Below the pieces are notes generated by a model that was not told the DNA's origin, searched no databases, and worked only from the letters and a program-made list of their open reading frames with translations. Source: a virus. From it: 44,095 bases of DNA. Below, piece after piece: positions 7,794 to 17,306 of this stretch (its first letter is position 1; every line of letters starts with the position of its first letter). Where the stretch lies: the IMG/VR virus record IMGVR_UViG_3300033148_005649, positions 1-44,095 of that record. One strand, written 5' to 3'. The position numbers were made by a program, and so were the translations under genes.

Positions 7794-10700
7794 GTGGCTA
7801 AACGAATCTACACTGCAACAGTGAAGAAGTGGTTGATTACAGGTGGAATTGCCACAGGAATTATCATTGCAGGTATATTCACATATCTTTCTTTTCTTGG
7901 AGTTATTGATATAAGTGATTTTAGTGGAGATATGGTGTGTGCAGGTACTATTGAAGATCCTTGTTATGCATATATAAACTTCACTGTTAAAGAAGATGTA
8001 TTTATTTATCCAGTGGATTATGATCCTTGGGGTAGAGACACGATCTTCGACTTTGATCCTGCGGTTGAGAGTTGGAAACTGCAGCGTAGTTGGGGTAGTG
8101 GATGGAGGAATATTCCTTTAGATAAATCCTGTACAGGAACTTGGTGTGGTTTAAGTAATAAAGATGATACAAGAAAGTTTAGTATTGCTTTTAGAGAAGG
8201 AAGAGAATATCAAATTAGAATTGTTGCTTATAAAAAAGATCCTAATGATTTAATTAAGTGGGGTGTATATCACGAAGATAAGGAAGTGATTGATCCTGTA
8301 TGGTTACCTTTCCAAGACATGTTCACAGAGTGTTGGGGTTATAATAGGGTAGGACAAAATAGTCATTTAATTTATTGTTCTCAAACAGCGACGAGAGAAT
8401 TAGAAACAAAATTAACTGCTAAGTTTTCTATGGGTGTTAGAGATTATAAAGTTAGTGAGATTGTAACAACAAGAAAACAAAGAGAAGTTTTAGATATTCC
8501 TAAAAATTCAAAGGAAGGGCAATATGTTTCTAAAACAGAATCTTATAAAGATATTAAAGAAGTCCCTTTGGATACATTTAAATCCTTAAATAGTCATTCT
8601 TATTCATTAACTTCTGCTCAACCTTATATGGAAGATGAAACAAAGATATTTAAAATAGAATGGGAAGATAAAGATATATCTTATGTTCAACCAGTAGATC
8701 ATGGAGGATTAGTATCTTTTCCTTCTAAAAATATTTATACAAATACAATGACAATCAATCCAGAGACTTCTTATAATTATTCAGTAAATAATTGGGCGGG
8801 AACATTTGTCAATACAACTATAGACTCAGATGGAAGGATAAGATTAACTTTAAATGCATCTTATTATGAGGGTTTGGAAAAGTTTAATGAAGAAACTGAT
8901 TTTGAATTAAGGATGTTAACTGAGGGTGATGCTGAATATGGACAAGCAGGATTAAAAGTTAAGATAAACACAGGCACATCTAAATTAGTATCTGCAACAG
9001 TAATGAATTGGACAGAAGGTTCAGCTCCTGAAGAAGGACATACTTGGGATGATTATAGATGTTATTTAAGAAATGAGTCACTTAATGAGTATTACGTGAC
9101 AGAATTAGTTATGAGTCCTGCAGGAACATGTCCTTTTGATTATACAGTTCAAGAAGGAGTCACATATTATATAACTGTGGGGATATCTGGTAATGCACCA
9201 TTTTATGCACAATATGCAGGGGATCAATCTTATCCATTACAATGGGATGGTATAGATGTTGTTTCTGGGTATAATTCTGAAACAGGTGGGGATGTAGATA
9301 TGTTTCAAATTTTTGGAAAGGTTGTTTTAGAAAGAATAAATGATTCTTTTGATAATATAGGGAATTTTACAAGTTCAGGTTATTGTAAGAATTATCCTAA
9401 TTTATATGATTGGGGGATAATAGATTATGGTCAAGTTGATAATAACTCTAATACTTATATAGGAATGGAAGTTGGATTTACAAATGATAATTCTACACCA
9501 ACAGAATGGATTTCAGTTACTGAACAAACAGATATGAATAACATTAGTGCATGTTTCTTTTATAGACCTAACATTACATCAAAAGATGGATATGAATCTG
9601 CAAAGTTAAATGAAGTTAATGCTACATACTTGAGTACTATTCCACCTGCTTTGTATATAACAAAACCGGTTAATAACTCTTATCTCTCTGATTTTACTAC
9701 AGAGTTAGAGGTTACTGTTCATGATGTTGATGGTGTTGATAGTGTGTGGTATTCTATTAATTATGGTGGTAACACAACCATAGATCCTCCATTAGGTAAC
9801 ACTACCTTTTCAAGATCAGAAGGGACATATTTACTTCAAGTTTTTGCTAATGATACAAGTGGATTAGAGAATCAAACAGAAGCTAATTTTAGTGTAATCC
9901 CTGCAGAGATTGATTTTTATTTAGATGGTCTGGACATAGATAGAACTTATGAATATGAAACATATGCTAATTTAACTGCTATTTCTAATGTTGAGGAACC
10001 AATATGTATTAGTTTAGATGCCCCTGGGTATTCTGCAGATGTATGTGGGGATGGTGTTGTTAATATTAGTTATCTTGTGGGTGATTTTAGGAGTAAGAAT
10101 TGGTCATTATACAATTATGAAACCATTGATTTTTCAAGTACAAATCCAGGCCATGTTAATATAACCATTAAAGAAAATGTTACCATCAATACACTTAATT
10201 TTAATATCTCAGGAATTTTATCTTCTGGTTATCCAACAAACTTGGTATGTGATCTTGCTAATGATGGGGTAATTGATTTATCATTTCCTGGAAACTTATC
10301 AGGAAATACAATACATCAGATGCAAAATCATTTAGGATATACTACAGATTCACTATTATATGCTACTGCAGGAACCAATATTATTTATATCAATCTAAGT
10401 TCCAGTTCAGCTCTTGTTAGAACCATACAAGATGGGTGGCTTAATCTTTCTGGTGGTGTTGTTAATTCAGAAGGATATGATGAGATAGATTATTACTGGA
10501 ATTCATCACACATAAATGCTGATAGTCCAGAAAACTCCACAGTCAATAATCAATTTACTTGGGAAGATTTTTCATTAGGTGATATTACTGGAAGATGGGG
10601 TGGAGGTTATACAATTACAACTGATACAAATATTCATGTTATTTCAGATTCTGCCGTTTATTGTTCTAGTTCAACAAGTTCAGATAGTGATAATTTTTAT

Positions 10701-12353
10701 TCACAAACATTAGATATGACTAGGTTTGGATCAGTTTTTATGAAGGTATATGTTAGGGGGACTGCAGGTACATCTGCGGACAACACAGACACTTATTGCC
10801 CTTCAGCTTCAAGTTCTGGTACATTTCAACTTAAAGATAAAACAACAGGATCAACAACTTCTATAAAGTCTGCATCAGCTGCTGCTGGGGGTTGTTCAGC
10901 ATGTTATAGTTCAAGTGATAGTAGTTCTGACACTTCTACATGGGAATTTAGGAAAGATGGCACCCAAATAAAAGTTTATAATGATGGTGTTTATTCACAA
11001 TCAATAGATTATGATGCATCACACCAATATGAAGTGAGAATAGTAACATCTACATCTGCAACAGGAGATACATGTACAGGTTATTGTAGTCCAGATGGTG
11101 GTGCTGTTGCTCAAGCCCATGGATATATTTATTGGGTTAATGCAACAGGATTAACAGGTGAAAAGATTGGAGACTTCACATGGGGTAATTCAACAGTTAC
11201 ATCCAAGGATATGGCTGAATTTTCAACAGATATTATTTCAGCTACCTTAACAGCAACTGAATCTAAACCTTCTGGAACAAACATAGAATACTTCTTGTCT
11301 CCTGATGGTGGACAGAATTGGGAATCTGTTATTAATGGATTAGCACATACCTTTTCAAACACAGGAACATTCTTGCAATATAGGGCAAATCTTACAAGCA
11401 CATATGCTCAAGATGCTGGTGGGGATTTAGATGAACAACCAATAGTATATGATTTAAGATTACAAGTCATAAATGGTACAGCAGAAAACATATCAATAGA
11501 TGTTGGTGCAGATGGTTCTTTCGAATGGCATTGGAATAATAGCCTTAGTGAAACAAATAGTACAATAGGAATGATAAATGCTACAGCTATTAGGGATTAT
11601 ATGAATGAGAATTGTTTAATTACAAATGATTGTTTAATTCCAATTGCTATTAAGACAATGGGTGCTGGGAGAATAATTTATGATGGGATAGATCAGAATA
11701 TTACTATCAATGGAATTTCTATTAATGAATTAACTAATGTAACAAATTATTTAATAGGTAATACTACAGTCCCAATTTATTGTGGTTCTTTATCATCTAA
11801 TGGAATAGCAAACTTCACAGACTTAGATGCAAGATATAGAAGTGAAGAGAATGTTACAGTCACAGCATATTATGCAAGAAATGTATCTAATAATGTAACA
11901 CAAACAATTACAATCAGATACTCTGATTATGAAATAAACTTACCTAATGATTTAGATATGTGGGAAGTTTATCCTAGTGCATTCACAAGTTTTAATAACA
12001 CACCTTATAGCCAAGTTATAGAAACTTATATGAATATTTCAACACCAATATTTAATATAACAAGTCTTGCAGAAAAAGATCCATTCAACCTTGTAGTAAG
12101 ATTAAACCATTCCACATCAACTTGTATTAACATGACCCTTGCTAATGATATTATTAAATCAAGAGGAATCATTGCAAACTTATCTGACCAATTAGTAATG
12201 TCTAACCTCACTACCTCAAACCATACAGGTATTTTTATGTGGGTTGATTTGAATGAATGTGATTCATCTGGAGTAAGATACTGGGATCCAATGCTAATAT
12301 GGAATGCTTATTGCCAAGATTGTGTTTTCCCAACAGATATAGATGGAGTTTAA
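7794..12353 (+). CDS. giant membrane-anchored, sequon-rich surface/tail protein
   Basis: 1519 residues starting at GTG 7794 (AAGGTGG overlap). A single N-terminal transmembrane helix (about residues 12-36, preceded by basic residues) would place the rest outside the cell. The ectodomain holds more than 30 N-x-S/T sequons, a beta start with paired cysteines (VCAGT..CYAYINF), an Ig/cadherin-like module (about 616-702, ITKPVNNSYL...VTVHDVDGVDSVWYSI) and a Cys/Ser-rich jelly-roll-like part (about 918-1110). It lies between distal-tail and baseplate-hub genes, so it could be a receptor-binding fibre, but membrane anchor and glycosylation sites point to display on the cell surface. Both roles remain open. 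Confidence 0.75.
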   Translation: MAKRIYTATVKKWLITGGIATGIIIAGIFTYLSFLGVIDISDFSGDMVCAGTIEDPCYAYINFTVKEDVFIYPVDYDPWGRDTIFDFDPAVESWKLQRSWGSGWRNIPLDKSCTGTWCGLSNKDDTRKFSIAFREGREYQIRIVAYKKDPNDLIKWGVYHEDKEVIDPVWLPFQDMFTECWGYNRVGQNSHLIYCSQTATRELETKLTAKFSMGVRDYKVSEIVTTRKQREVLDIPKNSKEGQYVSKTESYKDIKEVPLDTFKSLNSHSYSLTSAQPYMEDETKIFKIEWEDKDISYVQPVDHGGLVSFPSKNIYTNTMTINPETSYNYSVNNWAGTFVNTTIDSDGRIRLTLNASYYEGLEKFNEETDFELRMLTEGDAEYGQAGLKVKINTGTSKLVSATVMNWTEGSAPEEGHTWDDYRCYLRNESLNEYYVTELVMSPAGTCPFDYTVQEGVTYYITVGISGNAPFYAQYAGDQSYPLQWDGIDVVSGYNSETGGDVDMFQIFGKVVLERINDSFDNIGNFTSSGYCKNYPNLYDWGIIDYGQVDNNSNTYIGMEVGFTNDNSTPTEWISVTEQTDMNNISACFFYRPNITSKDGYESAKLNEVNATYLSTIPPALYITKPVNNSYLSDFTTELEVTVHDVDGVDSVWYSINYGGNTTIDPPLGNTTFSRSEGTYLLQVFANDTSGLENQTEANFSVIPAEIDFYLDGLDIDRTYEYETYANLTAISNVEEPICISLDAPGYSADVCGDGVVNISYLVGDFRSKNWSLYNYETIDFSSTNPGHVNITIKENVTINTLNFNISGILSSGYPTNLVCDLANDGVIDLSFPGNLSGNTIHQMQNHLGYTTDSLLYATAGTNIIYINLSSSSALVRTIQDGWLNLSGGVVNSEGYDEIDYYWNSSHINADSPENSTVNNQFTWEDFSLGDITGRWGGGYTITTDTNIHVISDSAVYCSSSTSSDSDNFYSQTLDMTRFGSVFMKVYVRGTAGTSADNTDTYCPSASSSGTFQLKDKTTGSTTSIKSASAAAGGCSACYSSSDSSSDTSTWEFRKDGTQIKVYNDGVYSQSIDYDASHQYEVRIVTSTSATGDTCTGYCSPDGGAVAQAHGYIYWVNATGLTGEKIGDFTWGNSTVTSKDMAEFSTDIISATLTATESKPSGTNIEYFLSPDGGQNWESVINGLAHTFSNTGTFLQYRANLTSTYAQDAGGDLDEQPIVYDLRLQVINGTAENISIDVGADGSFEWHWNNSLSETNSTIGMINATAIRDYMNENCLITNDCLIPIAIKTMGAGRIIYDGIDQNITINGISINELTNVTNYLIGNTTVPIYCGSLSSNGIANFTDLDARYRSEENVTVTAYYARNVSNNVTQTITIRYSDYEINLPNDLDMWEVYPSAFTSFNNTPYSQVIETYMNISTPIFNITSLAEKDPFNLVVRLNHSTSTCINMTLANDIIKSRGIIANLSDQLVMSNLTTSNHTGIFMWVDLNECDSSGVRYWDPMLIWNAYCQDCVFPTDIDGV

Positions 12354-13823
12354 ATGCCAAGAGATAGAACAACAACAACAAAGAGTAAAGGGATTATATG
12401 GATTCCTCCAACAACTACACCAGTATATAAATTAACAGTAACAAGGCATGATGGTACTGAAGATGATATCACAAACTTAATATCTAGATTAGAAATAGAA
12501 GATGGGGTTACAGAGTTTATAGGCAAGTTTAACTTTGAGATATATAATCCTGTTGGTACTTATAGTGGAGTATGGACAGGTATGGAAGTAGTTAATTATT
12601 ATGCTGATTATGCATCAACTGCTACAACCCTTAGATTTAGAGGAAGGATAGAAAAACCATCTTATATGAATAATAAGATAAGGGTTAGTGGTAGATCTGA
12701 ATCCTTAAAGTTTATGTCCTTAACAGTAACACAAAGCTTTGATGATCAGGAGTGTAGTGAGATATTAAAAAGTTTGATTAGCACTTACGGCACAGGATTT
12801 ACATCTACTAATGTTGAAGCCTCTACCACTAATATGACTGCTAATTGGTATCAGAAACCTTTTTGGGAATGTGTACAGGAATTATGCTCTGCTGCAGGAT
12901 TTGATTGTTATGTTGATTCAGCACTAGATTTCCATTTCTTTGAAATCGGAAGTAGAGAAAATACAGATGAAGGAATAGTCCATGATAAAAATCTCATTTC
13001 TGTTGGAGATTTTGCTAATGATACAAGCATAGTTAAGAATAGAGTTATAATATATGGTGCTGAACAAGATGGTACTAGAATCCTTCATACTGAAGAAGAT
13101 ATAGATTCACAAATCTTAAACTTCCTTAGAGAAGAGATAGTATATAATACTAATGTAACAAGTGAGGCTCAAGCACAGGATCTTGCTGTAGCTAAACTTG
13201 CTGAATCTAAAAATCCACCACTTGTTGGAGAAGTAAAAGGAATCTTATTAGCTACCATTCAACCAGGACAGAAGATTGTAATATCCTCACCAGTTGATAA
13301 TCTCAACCCTGGATTATATGATGTAGTTAATTATAAACATAATATTGGTGGATCAGATTATTTCACTACTGTTAACATTTCAAAACAACCAAGAAGGATT
13401 ACTCATGCAATAAAAAGCTTATTTAAGAAAACTGAAGAAACCCAGGATATGTCTCTTAACCCTTATGCTATGGGTTATTCATACAATTTCCTTTTCAATT
13501 CAGATACAGGAACTCATACCGCTACTGAGATATCAGATGGTGTACTTAAAATATCTTCTGGTAATGATGCTGGATCATGGATTAGTGCTTCAAGAAGTAC
13601 TACATCAAGTGTAAGTGAAGTTTATTTGTATGCTATAGGAGACACCATCTCAGGAGCTACATTTTATGTATCTGGAAACGATGGTGCAGATTGGGAGGAA
13701 ATAGATTCTGGCTCTAAAATAACCTTATCAGATAGTATTGGAACTAACTTTAGAATTAAGGTGATTTTGAATGATACATCAACCAAAGTAGATAGTTTAT
13801 TGTTATTATATTCATTAACTTAA
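12354..13823 (+). CDS. baseplate hub protein (gp27 / late-control-D-like)
   Basis: 489 residues. Early part YKLTVTRHDGTEDDITNLI--LEIEDGV-EFIGKFNFEIYNP, then FRGRIEKPSYMNNKIRVSGRSESLKFMSLTV, a helix with EILKSLIS, and PFWECVQELCSAAGFDCYVD with DFHFFEIGS follow the order of gpD/gp27-like tail hubs. VVNYKHNIGGSDYFTTVNISK is the usual closing strand region, after which a C-terminal beta domain (about 400-489) is added. The protein forms the hub at the tail tip. Its TAA is part of the next promoter. Confidence 0.75.
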   Translation: MPRDRTTTTKSKGIIWIPPTTTPVYKLTVTRHDGTEDDITNLISRLEIEDGVTEFIGKFNFEIYNPVGTYSGVWTGMEVVNYYADYASTATTLRFRGRIEKPSYMNNKIRVSGRSESLKFMSLTVTQSFDDQECSEILKSLISTYGTGFTSTNVEASTTNMTANWYQKPFWECVQELCSAAGFDCYVDSALDFHFFEIGSRENTDEGIVHDKNLISVGDFANDTSIVKNRVIIYGAEQDGTRILHTEEDIDSQILNFLREEIVYNTNVTSEAQAQDLAVAKLAESKNPPLVGEVKGILLATIQPGQKIVISSPVDNLNPGLYDVVNYKHNIGGSDYFTTVNISKQPRRITHAIKSLFKKTEETQDMSLNPYAMGYSYNFLFNSDTGTHTATEISDGVLKISSGNDAGSWISASRSTTSSVSEVYLYAIGDTISGATFYVSGNDGADWEEIDSGSKITLSDSIGTNFRIKVILNDTSTKVDSLLLLYSLT

Positions 13824-13839
13824 AGCAAACCTTTATAAA
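13821..13839 (+). promoter_or_regulatory. archaeal viral promoter for the small membrane protein genes
   Basis: TAAAGCAAACCTTTATAAA, a copy of the conserved motif, with TATA box at 13832-13839. The ATG at 13863 is 31 bases from the first base of the TATA box, so the transcript should start at or next to the start codon. A Shine-Dalgarno-like AAAGGAG (13846-13852) would then lie outside the mRNA made from this promoter and serve only read-through transcripts. Confidence 0.75.
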
Positions 13840-13862
13840 GATATAAAGGAGAAAATAAACAG

Positions 13863-14108
13863 ATGACATTGCAAACCATTGAAGGTAAATTAGAAAGGAT
13901 TAACGGAACCATAGAAGGTGTTAAGAAAGATATTACTTATATTCGTAAAGAAATTGAAGGTAATGGTTCTGAAGGTCTAAGAAAGGAAACAACAAGAAAT
14001 AGTAACTTTAGAATTGCAAGCAAGGCAAGAGCTAAATTCATTGGTTTGATTGTTGGGGGAGGAGGCATAATAGCCATCCTAATATTCATACTATCAAAAG
14101 TATTATAA
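13863..14108 (+). CDS. coiled-coil protein with C-terminal membrane helix
   Basis: 81 residues: a charged helix (LERINGTIEGVKKDITYIRKEI, residues 6-30), a linker, then a transmembrane helix (LIVGGGGIIAILIFILSKVL, 61-81). The layout is that of XhlA/haemolysin-type or spanin-like phage proteins that work with holins. It has its own promoter and is followed by a small two-helix protein, suggesting a lysis or exit cassette. The functional call is inference. Confidence 0.55.
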   Translation: MTLQTIEGKLERINGTIEGVKKDITYIRKEIEGNGSEGLRKETTRNSNFRIASKARAKFIGLIVGGGGIIAILIFILSKVL

Positions 14109-14126
14109 AAACATTAAGGAGGTAAT

Positions 14127-14312
14127 ATGGTAACAAAGACAAAATATAATGGTTGGATAGGTATATGGAAAACTGTTAAAAATTCAGCATTCCTATTAAT
14201 TCCTTTTGCCGTAGCATTACTTGCAGGAGTATCTGCAGAATATGCTTGGATTACAGGACCAATTGTTTATTTCTTAAAGAATTTATATGAAGTAAAGTCT
14301 GGAAAGAAATAG
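14127..14312 (+). CDS. small holin-like membrane protein
   Basis: 61 residues with a hydrophobic helix (AFLLIPFAVALLAGVSAEYAWI) and a second weaker one (TGPIVYFLKNLY), ending in lysines. It starts after a strong AAGGAGG. Size, two hydrophobic segments and pairing with the coiled-coil membrane protein upstream fit a holin, but small membrane proteins are common and no family is recognised. Confidence 0.5.
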   Translation: MVTKTKYNGWIGIWKTVKNSAFLLIPFAVALLAGVSAEYAWITGPIVYFLKNLYEVKSGKK

Positions 14313-14351
14313 AATTAGGATATATTATTATAGTAAAACATATAGCTTTAA

Positions 14352-14370
14352 GAATATAAAGCTTTATATA
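14352..14370 (+). promoter_or_regulatory. probable TATA promoter of the replication genes
   Basis: A TTTATATA box at 14363-14370 lies 40 bases before ATG 14403 in a 90-base gap with no coding. An AATATAAAGC stretch precedes it, but the upstream element differs from the seven-copy motif, so this unit may be controlled separately from the late genes. Confidence 0.45.
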
Positions 14371-14402
14371 GTAGTTCATTTTAGATTAGATGTGTTGTAA
14401 AG

Positions 14403-14690
14403 ATGGTTAAACTGATAAACGATATACTCCTATCCAAATTTGTGGATAAGAAGATTAAGATATATCTAAATGAGAAACTTCCCTTCCATATACAAAATGC
14501 CGTTAAAGAGCATGTTAAAACCAGCCCTATTGATATTCCTACAAAGTTAGTTGATAAGACTATCAAAAAAGAAATTTTAGATTATCTTCAAAAACATGGT
14601 CTTTTAAGATTCTTACGAGATGTTGCAAGTTCTGAATGTAAGAGTTATTTTGATAAGTATTTAAGAAAAAAGAGGAGAAAGGTAAGGTGA
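14403..14690 (+). CDS. small basic helical protein, unknown
   Basis: 95 residues, lysine-rich and mostly helical (KFVDKKIKIYLNEKLPFHIQNAVKEHV), ending in a basic KYLRKKRRKVR tail that could bind nucleic acid. First gene of the replication unit, overlapping the primase-helicase start by four bases, so the two are likely translated together. Confidence 0.65.
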   Translation: MVKLINDILLSKFVDKKIKIYLNEKLPFHIQNAVKEHVKTSPIDIPTKLVDKTIKKEILDYLQKHGLLRFLRDVASSECKSYFDKYLRKKRRKVR

Positions 14691-16276
14691 ATGATTTAAT
14701 AGAATGTAAGTATAGGGAAATAGAAAAGAAAGAGGGTGATGAGGATTGGGTAATCTGTAAACATCCTACTCAAGGAACTTATGGTAGAGTTTTAATTGAT
14801 GGTATGAAAGATTGTAAAACTTGTAATCTTATGCATTTTAATAATTACAAACTAAAAGAGATTGCCCTAACAGTAAATCAATACTTTTCATCTAAACATT
14901 ACCATATGGCAACAGAGCTTATGGTGGATAAGATAAAAGAATATCACAAGATTTATACCACAAGAGATGATGAAAAATCAGAGATGTGGATGTATAACGA
15001 AGGAATATACACACCACAGGGAAGATGTTATATCAAAGAGTTTTGTAGAACAATCCTTGGTACATCATACACCACCCAAAGATCTACTCAAGTAATATCT
15101 AAAATGGAAGTTGATACTTATATAGACCAAAAGGATTTTTTTAAAGAATCTTATCCTGGTGAAATTGCAGTTCAAAATGGAATATTAAATTTAGAATCTA
15201 AGAAGCTTACTCCTTTTAATGATAATAAAATCTTCTTTAATAAACTTCCAATGAAATATAACCCAGAAGCTAAGTGTCCTAACATCCAACAATTCTTTAG
15301 AGATGTATTAATGAATGAGAAAGAGATTAAGGTTATACAAGAGTTGTTTGGTTTTTTATTGTATAAAGAATATTTTTTAGAGAAAGCTTTCATGTTCTTA
15401 GGTGATGGTAGAAATGGAAAGGGTAAGACAATTGATTTAATGAAAAGATTTTTAGGTGTAGATAATTGTGTTGAGATTCCTTTAGATGATCTTGAAAGAG
15501 ATTTATTTGCTTTAGGAGAAGTATTTCAAAAGATGGCTAATTTGTGTGGGGATTTATCTAAAACAGCTTTAAAGAATACAGGCAACTTCAAGAAGCTTAC
15601 AGGAAGAGATTATGTATCAGCACCAAGAAAGTTTAAGACAAGAGTATCATTTACTAATTATGCTAAGATGGTATTCTCTTGTAATGATTTACCTTTAACT
15701 TATGATGTAACTCCTGCATTCTTTAATAGATGGATAACCTTGGATTTCCCTTATGTATTCTTACCACAAGAAGAAATAGATAAAGCAGAAGATAAAACTA
15801 ATTTAAAGCTTAGAGATCCAAACATCATAGAAAGAATAGCAACACCACAGGAATTAAGTGGTCTATTAAATTGGGCTTTAGAAGGTCTTAAAAGGTTAAA
15901 AGAGAACAAATCTTTTTCATATAGCCCAAGCACAGAAGAAACTAAAAGGAAATGGGTAAGGAAATCTGATAGTTTTGTTGCTTTTGTAATGGATAATATT
16001 AAAGAATGTGATAATGAGCTGTATATTACTAAATCTGATTTAAGGAAAGCATATGCTAAATATTGCAAGAAACATAAATTAAAATCATCATCAGACAAGG
16101 CTATAAGGACTGTCTTTGCTAATATGCTTGGTGTTGGTGATGCCAGAAAGAATATTAGTGGACAACAAGTTGCTATATGGGAAGGAATTCAATTTAAAGG
16201 TAGTAAGGTTAGTGAGGATATTTCAGATTATAAGGAAAAAGAAGTAGTATGTGAGAAAATAGAAAATGAAGATTAA
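14687..16276 (+). CDS. D5/P4-type primase-helicase (SF3 helicase)
   Basis: 529 residues from GTG 14687. A zinc-binding start (C7, C24, C43, C46) precedes a D5-N-like region and an SF3 helicase: Walker A GDGRNGKGKT (239-248), Walker B around NLCGDLS (286-291), motif C VFSCND (329-334) and arginine finger FFNRW (345-349). The C-terminal 100 residues look like a winged helix (ITKSDLRKAYAKYCKKHKL). The palm-type primase domain found in many relatives is not evident, so it may be chiefly the helicase and need a host primase. It unwinds DNA at the viral origin. The GTG overlaps the preceding TGA. Confidence 0.9.
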   Translation: MNDLIECKYREIEKKEGDEDWVICKHPTQGTYGRVLIDGMKDCKTCNLMHFNNYKLKEIALTVNQYFSSKHYHMATELMVDKIKEYHKIYTTRDDEKSEMWMYNEGIYTPQGRCYIKEFCRTILGTSYTTQRSTQVISKMEVDTYIDQKDFFKESYPGEIAVQNGILNLESKKLTPFNDNKIFFNKLPMKYNPEAKCPNIQQFFRDVLMNEKEIKVIQELFGFLLYKEYFLEKAFMFLGDGRNGKGKTIDLMKRFLGVDNCVEIPLDDLERDLFALGEVFQKMANLCGDLSKTALKNTGNFKKLTGRDYVSAPRKFKTRVSFTNYAKMVFSCNDLPLTYDVTPAFFNRWITLDFPYVFLPQEEIDKAEDKTNLKLRDPNIIERIATPQELSGLLNWALEGLKRLKENKSFSYSPSTEETKRKWVRKSDSFVAFVMDNIKECDNELYITKSDLRKAYAKYCKKHKLKSSSDKAIRTVFANMLGVGDARKNISGQQVAIWEGIQFKGSKVSEDISDYKEKEVVCEKIENED

Positions 16277-16667
16277 TGGTATTGAATGTACATTTAATGG
16301 TGGAAGCTGGGATGTACCAGGAAATACTAATCTAGGGAAATATTTCCTTGATAATGCTCATAAGTCGAGTGGACAAAAAACACAGGAGAAAACCAAAATG
16401 GTAGATGCGCCGAAAGCTGGTGGACCTAAATTCCAGAAACAAATGGGTCAATTTAAGATGGCTGCTTGGGAGAACGACAGATTGATTAATGGACAAAATG
16501 TGAAAGTTATCAATCTAACCCTTTCTAGAAGCTATAAAAACAAGGAAGACAAATGGATTGATGAGAAAATCTATTGTAGGGCTAATGACTTGCCTAAGAT
16601 AGCAAGTGTTTGCATGAAGGCATTTGATGCACTTTATGAGAAAGGGGGTGAAAGTGGAGCCGTTTAG
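16266..16667 (+). CDS. PC4-like single-stranded-nucleic-acid-binding protein
   Basis: 133 residues. Residues from about 58 on (QFKMAAWENDRLINGQNVKVINLTLSRSYKNKEDKWIDEKIYCRANDLPKIASVCMKAFDAL) match the plan of archaeal PC4-like proteins (KFR...ATVWEN...FKTVSFERSYKDKDG-W----SLRVNDLPKA--VL-KAYE-L). It likely coats single-stranded DNA during replication. ATG 16266 overlaps the helicase gene; an inner in-frame ATG at 16398 with AGGAG before it would give an 89-residue form of the usual family length, so two forms are possible. Confidence 0.6.
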   Translation: MKINGIECTFNGGSWDVPGNTNLGKYFLDNAHKSSGQKTQEKTKMVDAPKAGGPKFQKQMGQFKMAAWENDRLINGQNVKVINLTLSRSYKNKEDKWIDEKIYCRANDLPKIASVCMKAFDALYEKGGESGAV

Positions 16668-16679
16668 GCTTCACACCCC
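16645..16679 (+). promoter_or_regulatory. RNA hairpin across the stop of the PC4-like gene
   Basis: GGGGTG (16645-16650) pairs with CACCCC (16674-16679), and TGGAGCC (16655-16661) with GGCTTCA (16667-16673), one G-U pair, around a 5-base loop and a 4-base bulge. It covers the TAG stop at 16665-16667 and ends two bases before the next ATG (16682), which lacks a Shine-Dalgarno. It may couple or limit translation of the downstream gene, or end transcription. Confidence 0.5.
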
Positions 16680-16681
16680 AC

Positions 16682-16948
16682 ATGAAACCAATAGAAAAGA
16701 TTATAGACAACCACATCAAACAGCTTGCTATGATACCCCCCACAATGCCGAGAGATACTCTATACCGCAACTTTCTTCAAAAGTGGGTGTGTAATTATCT
16801 TAATTATGTTGGAGAGCTTAAAGAAGTAGATATTTATAATAACACAATACTTAAAATGAGTAAAGTGTTACCTAATTGTATCTATAAAGGTACATCTAAA
16901 AAGAAAAATAGTGGTGTAGATTATCACTTAGGAGGCTTGGAGTGGTAA
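16682..16948 (+). CDS. small protein of unknown function
   Basis: 88 residues, mixed helical (DTLYRNFLQKWVCNYLNYVGEL), with a basic KGTSKKKNSG segment near the end. The start lacks a ribosome-binding site and lies right behind a hairpin. It overlaps the HNH gene by seven bases. No family recognised; it is in the replication unit. Confidence 0.6.
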   Translation: MKPIEKIIDNHIKQLAMIPPTMPRDTLYRNFLQKWVCNYLNYVGELKEVDIYNNTILKMSKVLPNCIYKGTSKKKNSGVDYHLGGLEW

Positions 16949-17304
16949 TTTCAAATGAAACTAAACAAAAAATGAGTTTAGCACATAAAGGGATAAAACA
17001 TTCTAAAGAACATAAGGAAAAGATAAGTAATTCTATCAAAAGATGGTGGAAAAAAAGAAGAAAAAAATTAGGTAAATCTTTTGGATATCCTGTTAAAGGA
17101 GGTAGAATAATTTATAATATTGATGGAAAATACATTTTAAGAAGCCATGTTTCTTGGTGTGTTCATAATAAATTTCTTAAAGTTCCAACAGGATGTGTTA
17201 TTCATCATTTAGATTTTAATCCAAAAAACGACAATATAAAAAATTTAATATTAATACCAAAACAAACACATGATAAATTTCATCAGTTTATAAGGAGGAA
17301 CTAA
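16942..17304 (+). CDS. HNH homing-type endonuclease with NUMOD3 motif
   Basis: 120 residues starting at GTG 16942. Residues 4-32 (NETKQKMSLAHKGIKHSKEHKEKIS) form NUMOD3-type DNA-binding repeats, followed by a basic stretch. The nuclease motif VIHHLDFNPKNDNIKNLILIPKQTHDKFH gives the HNH core (HH, N, H). Free-standing nucleases of this kind move themselves between viral genomes by cutting alleles that lack them. It is wedged between two unknown genes with overlaps, which suggests later insertion. Confidence 0.85.
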   Translation: MVISNETKQKMSLAHKGIKHSKEHKEKISNSIKRWWKKRRKKLGKSFGYPVKGGRIIYNIDGKYILRSHVSWCVHNKFLKVPTGCVIHHLDFNPKNDNIKNLILIPKQTHDKFHQFIRRN

Positions 17305-17306
17305 AA

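Noticed and set aside
11129-11401. Minus-strand frames inside the 1519-residue gene and other shadow frames of structural genes
   Set aside because: They lie wholly within well-supported genes on the other strand and have no start signals.
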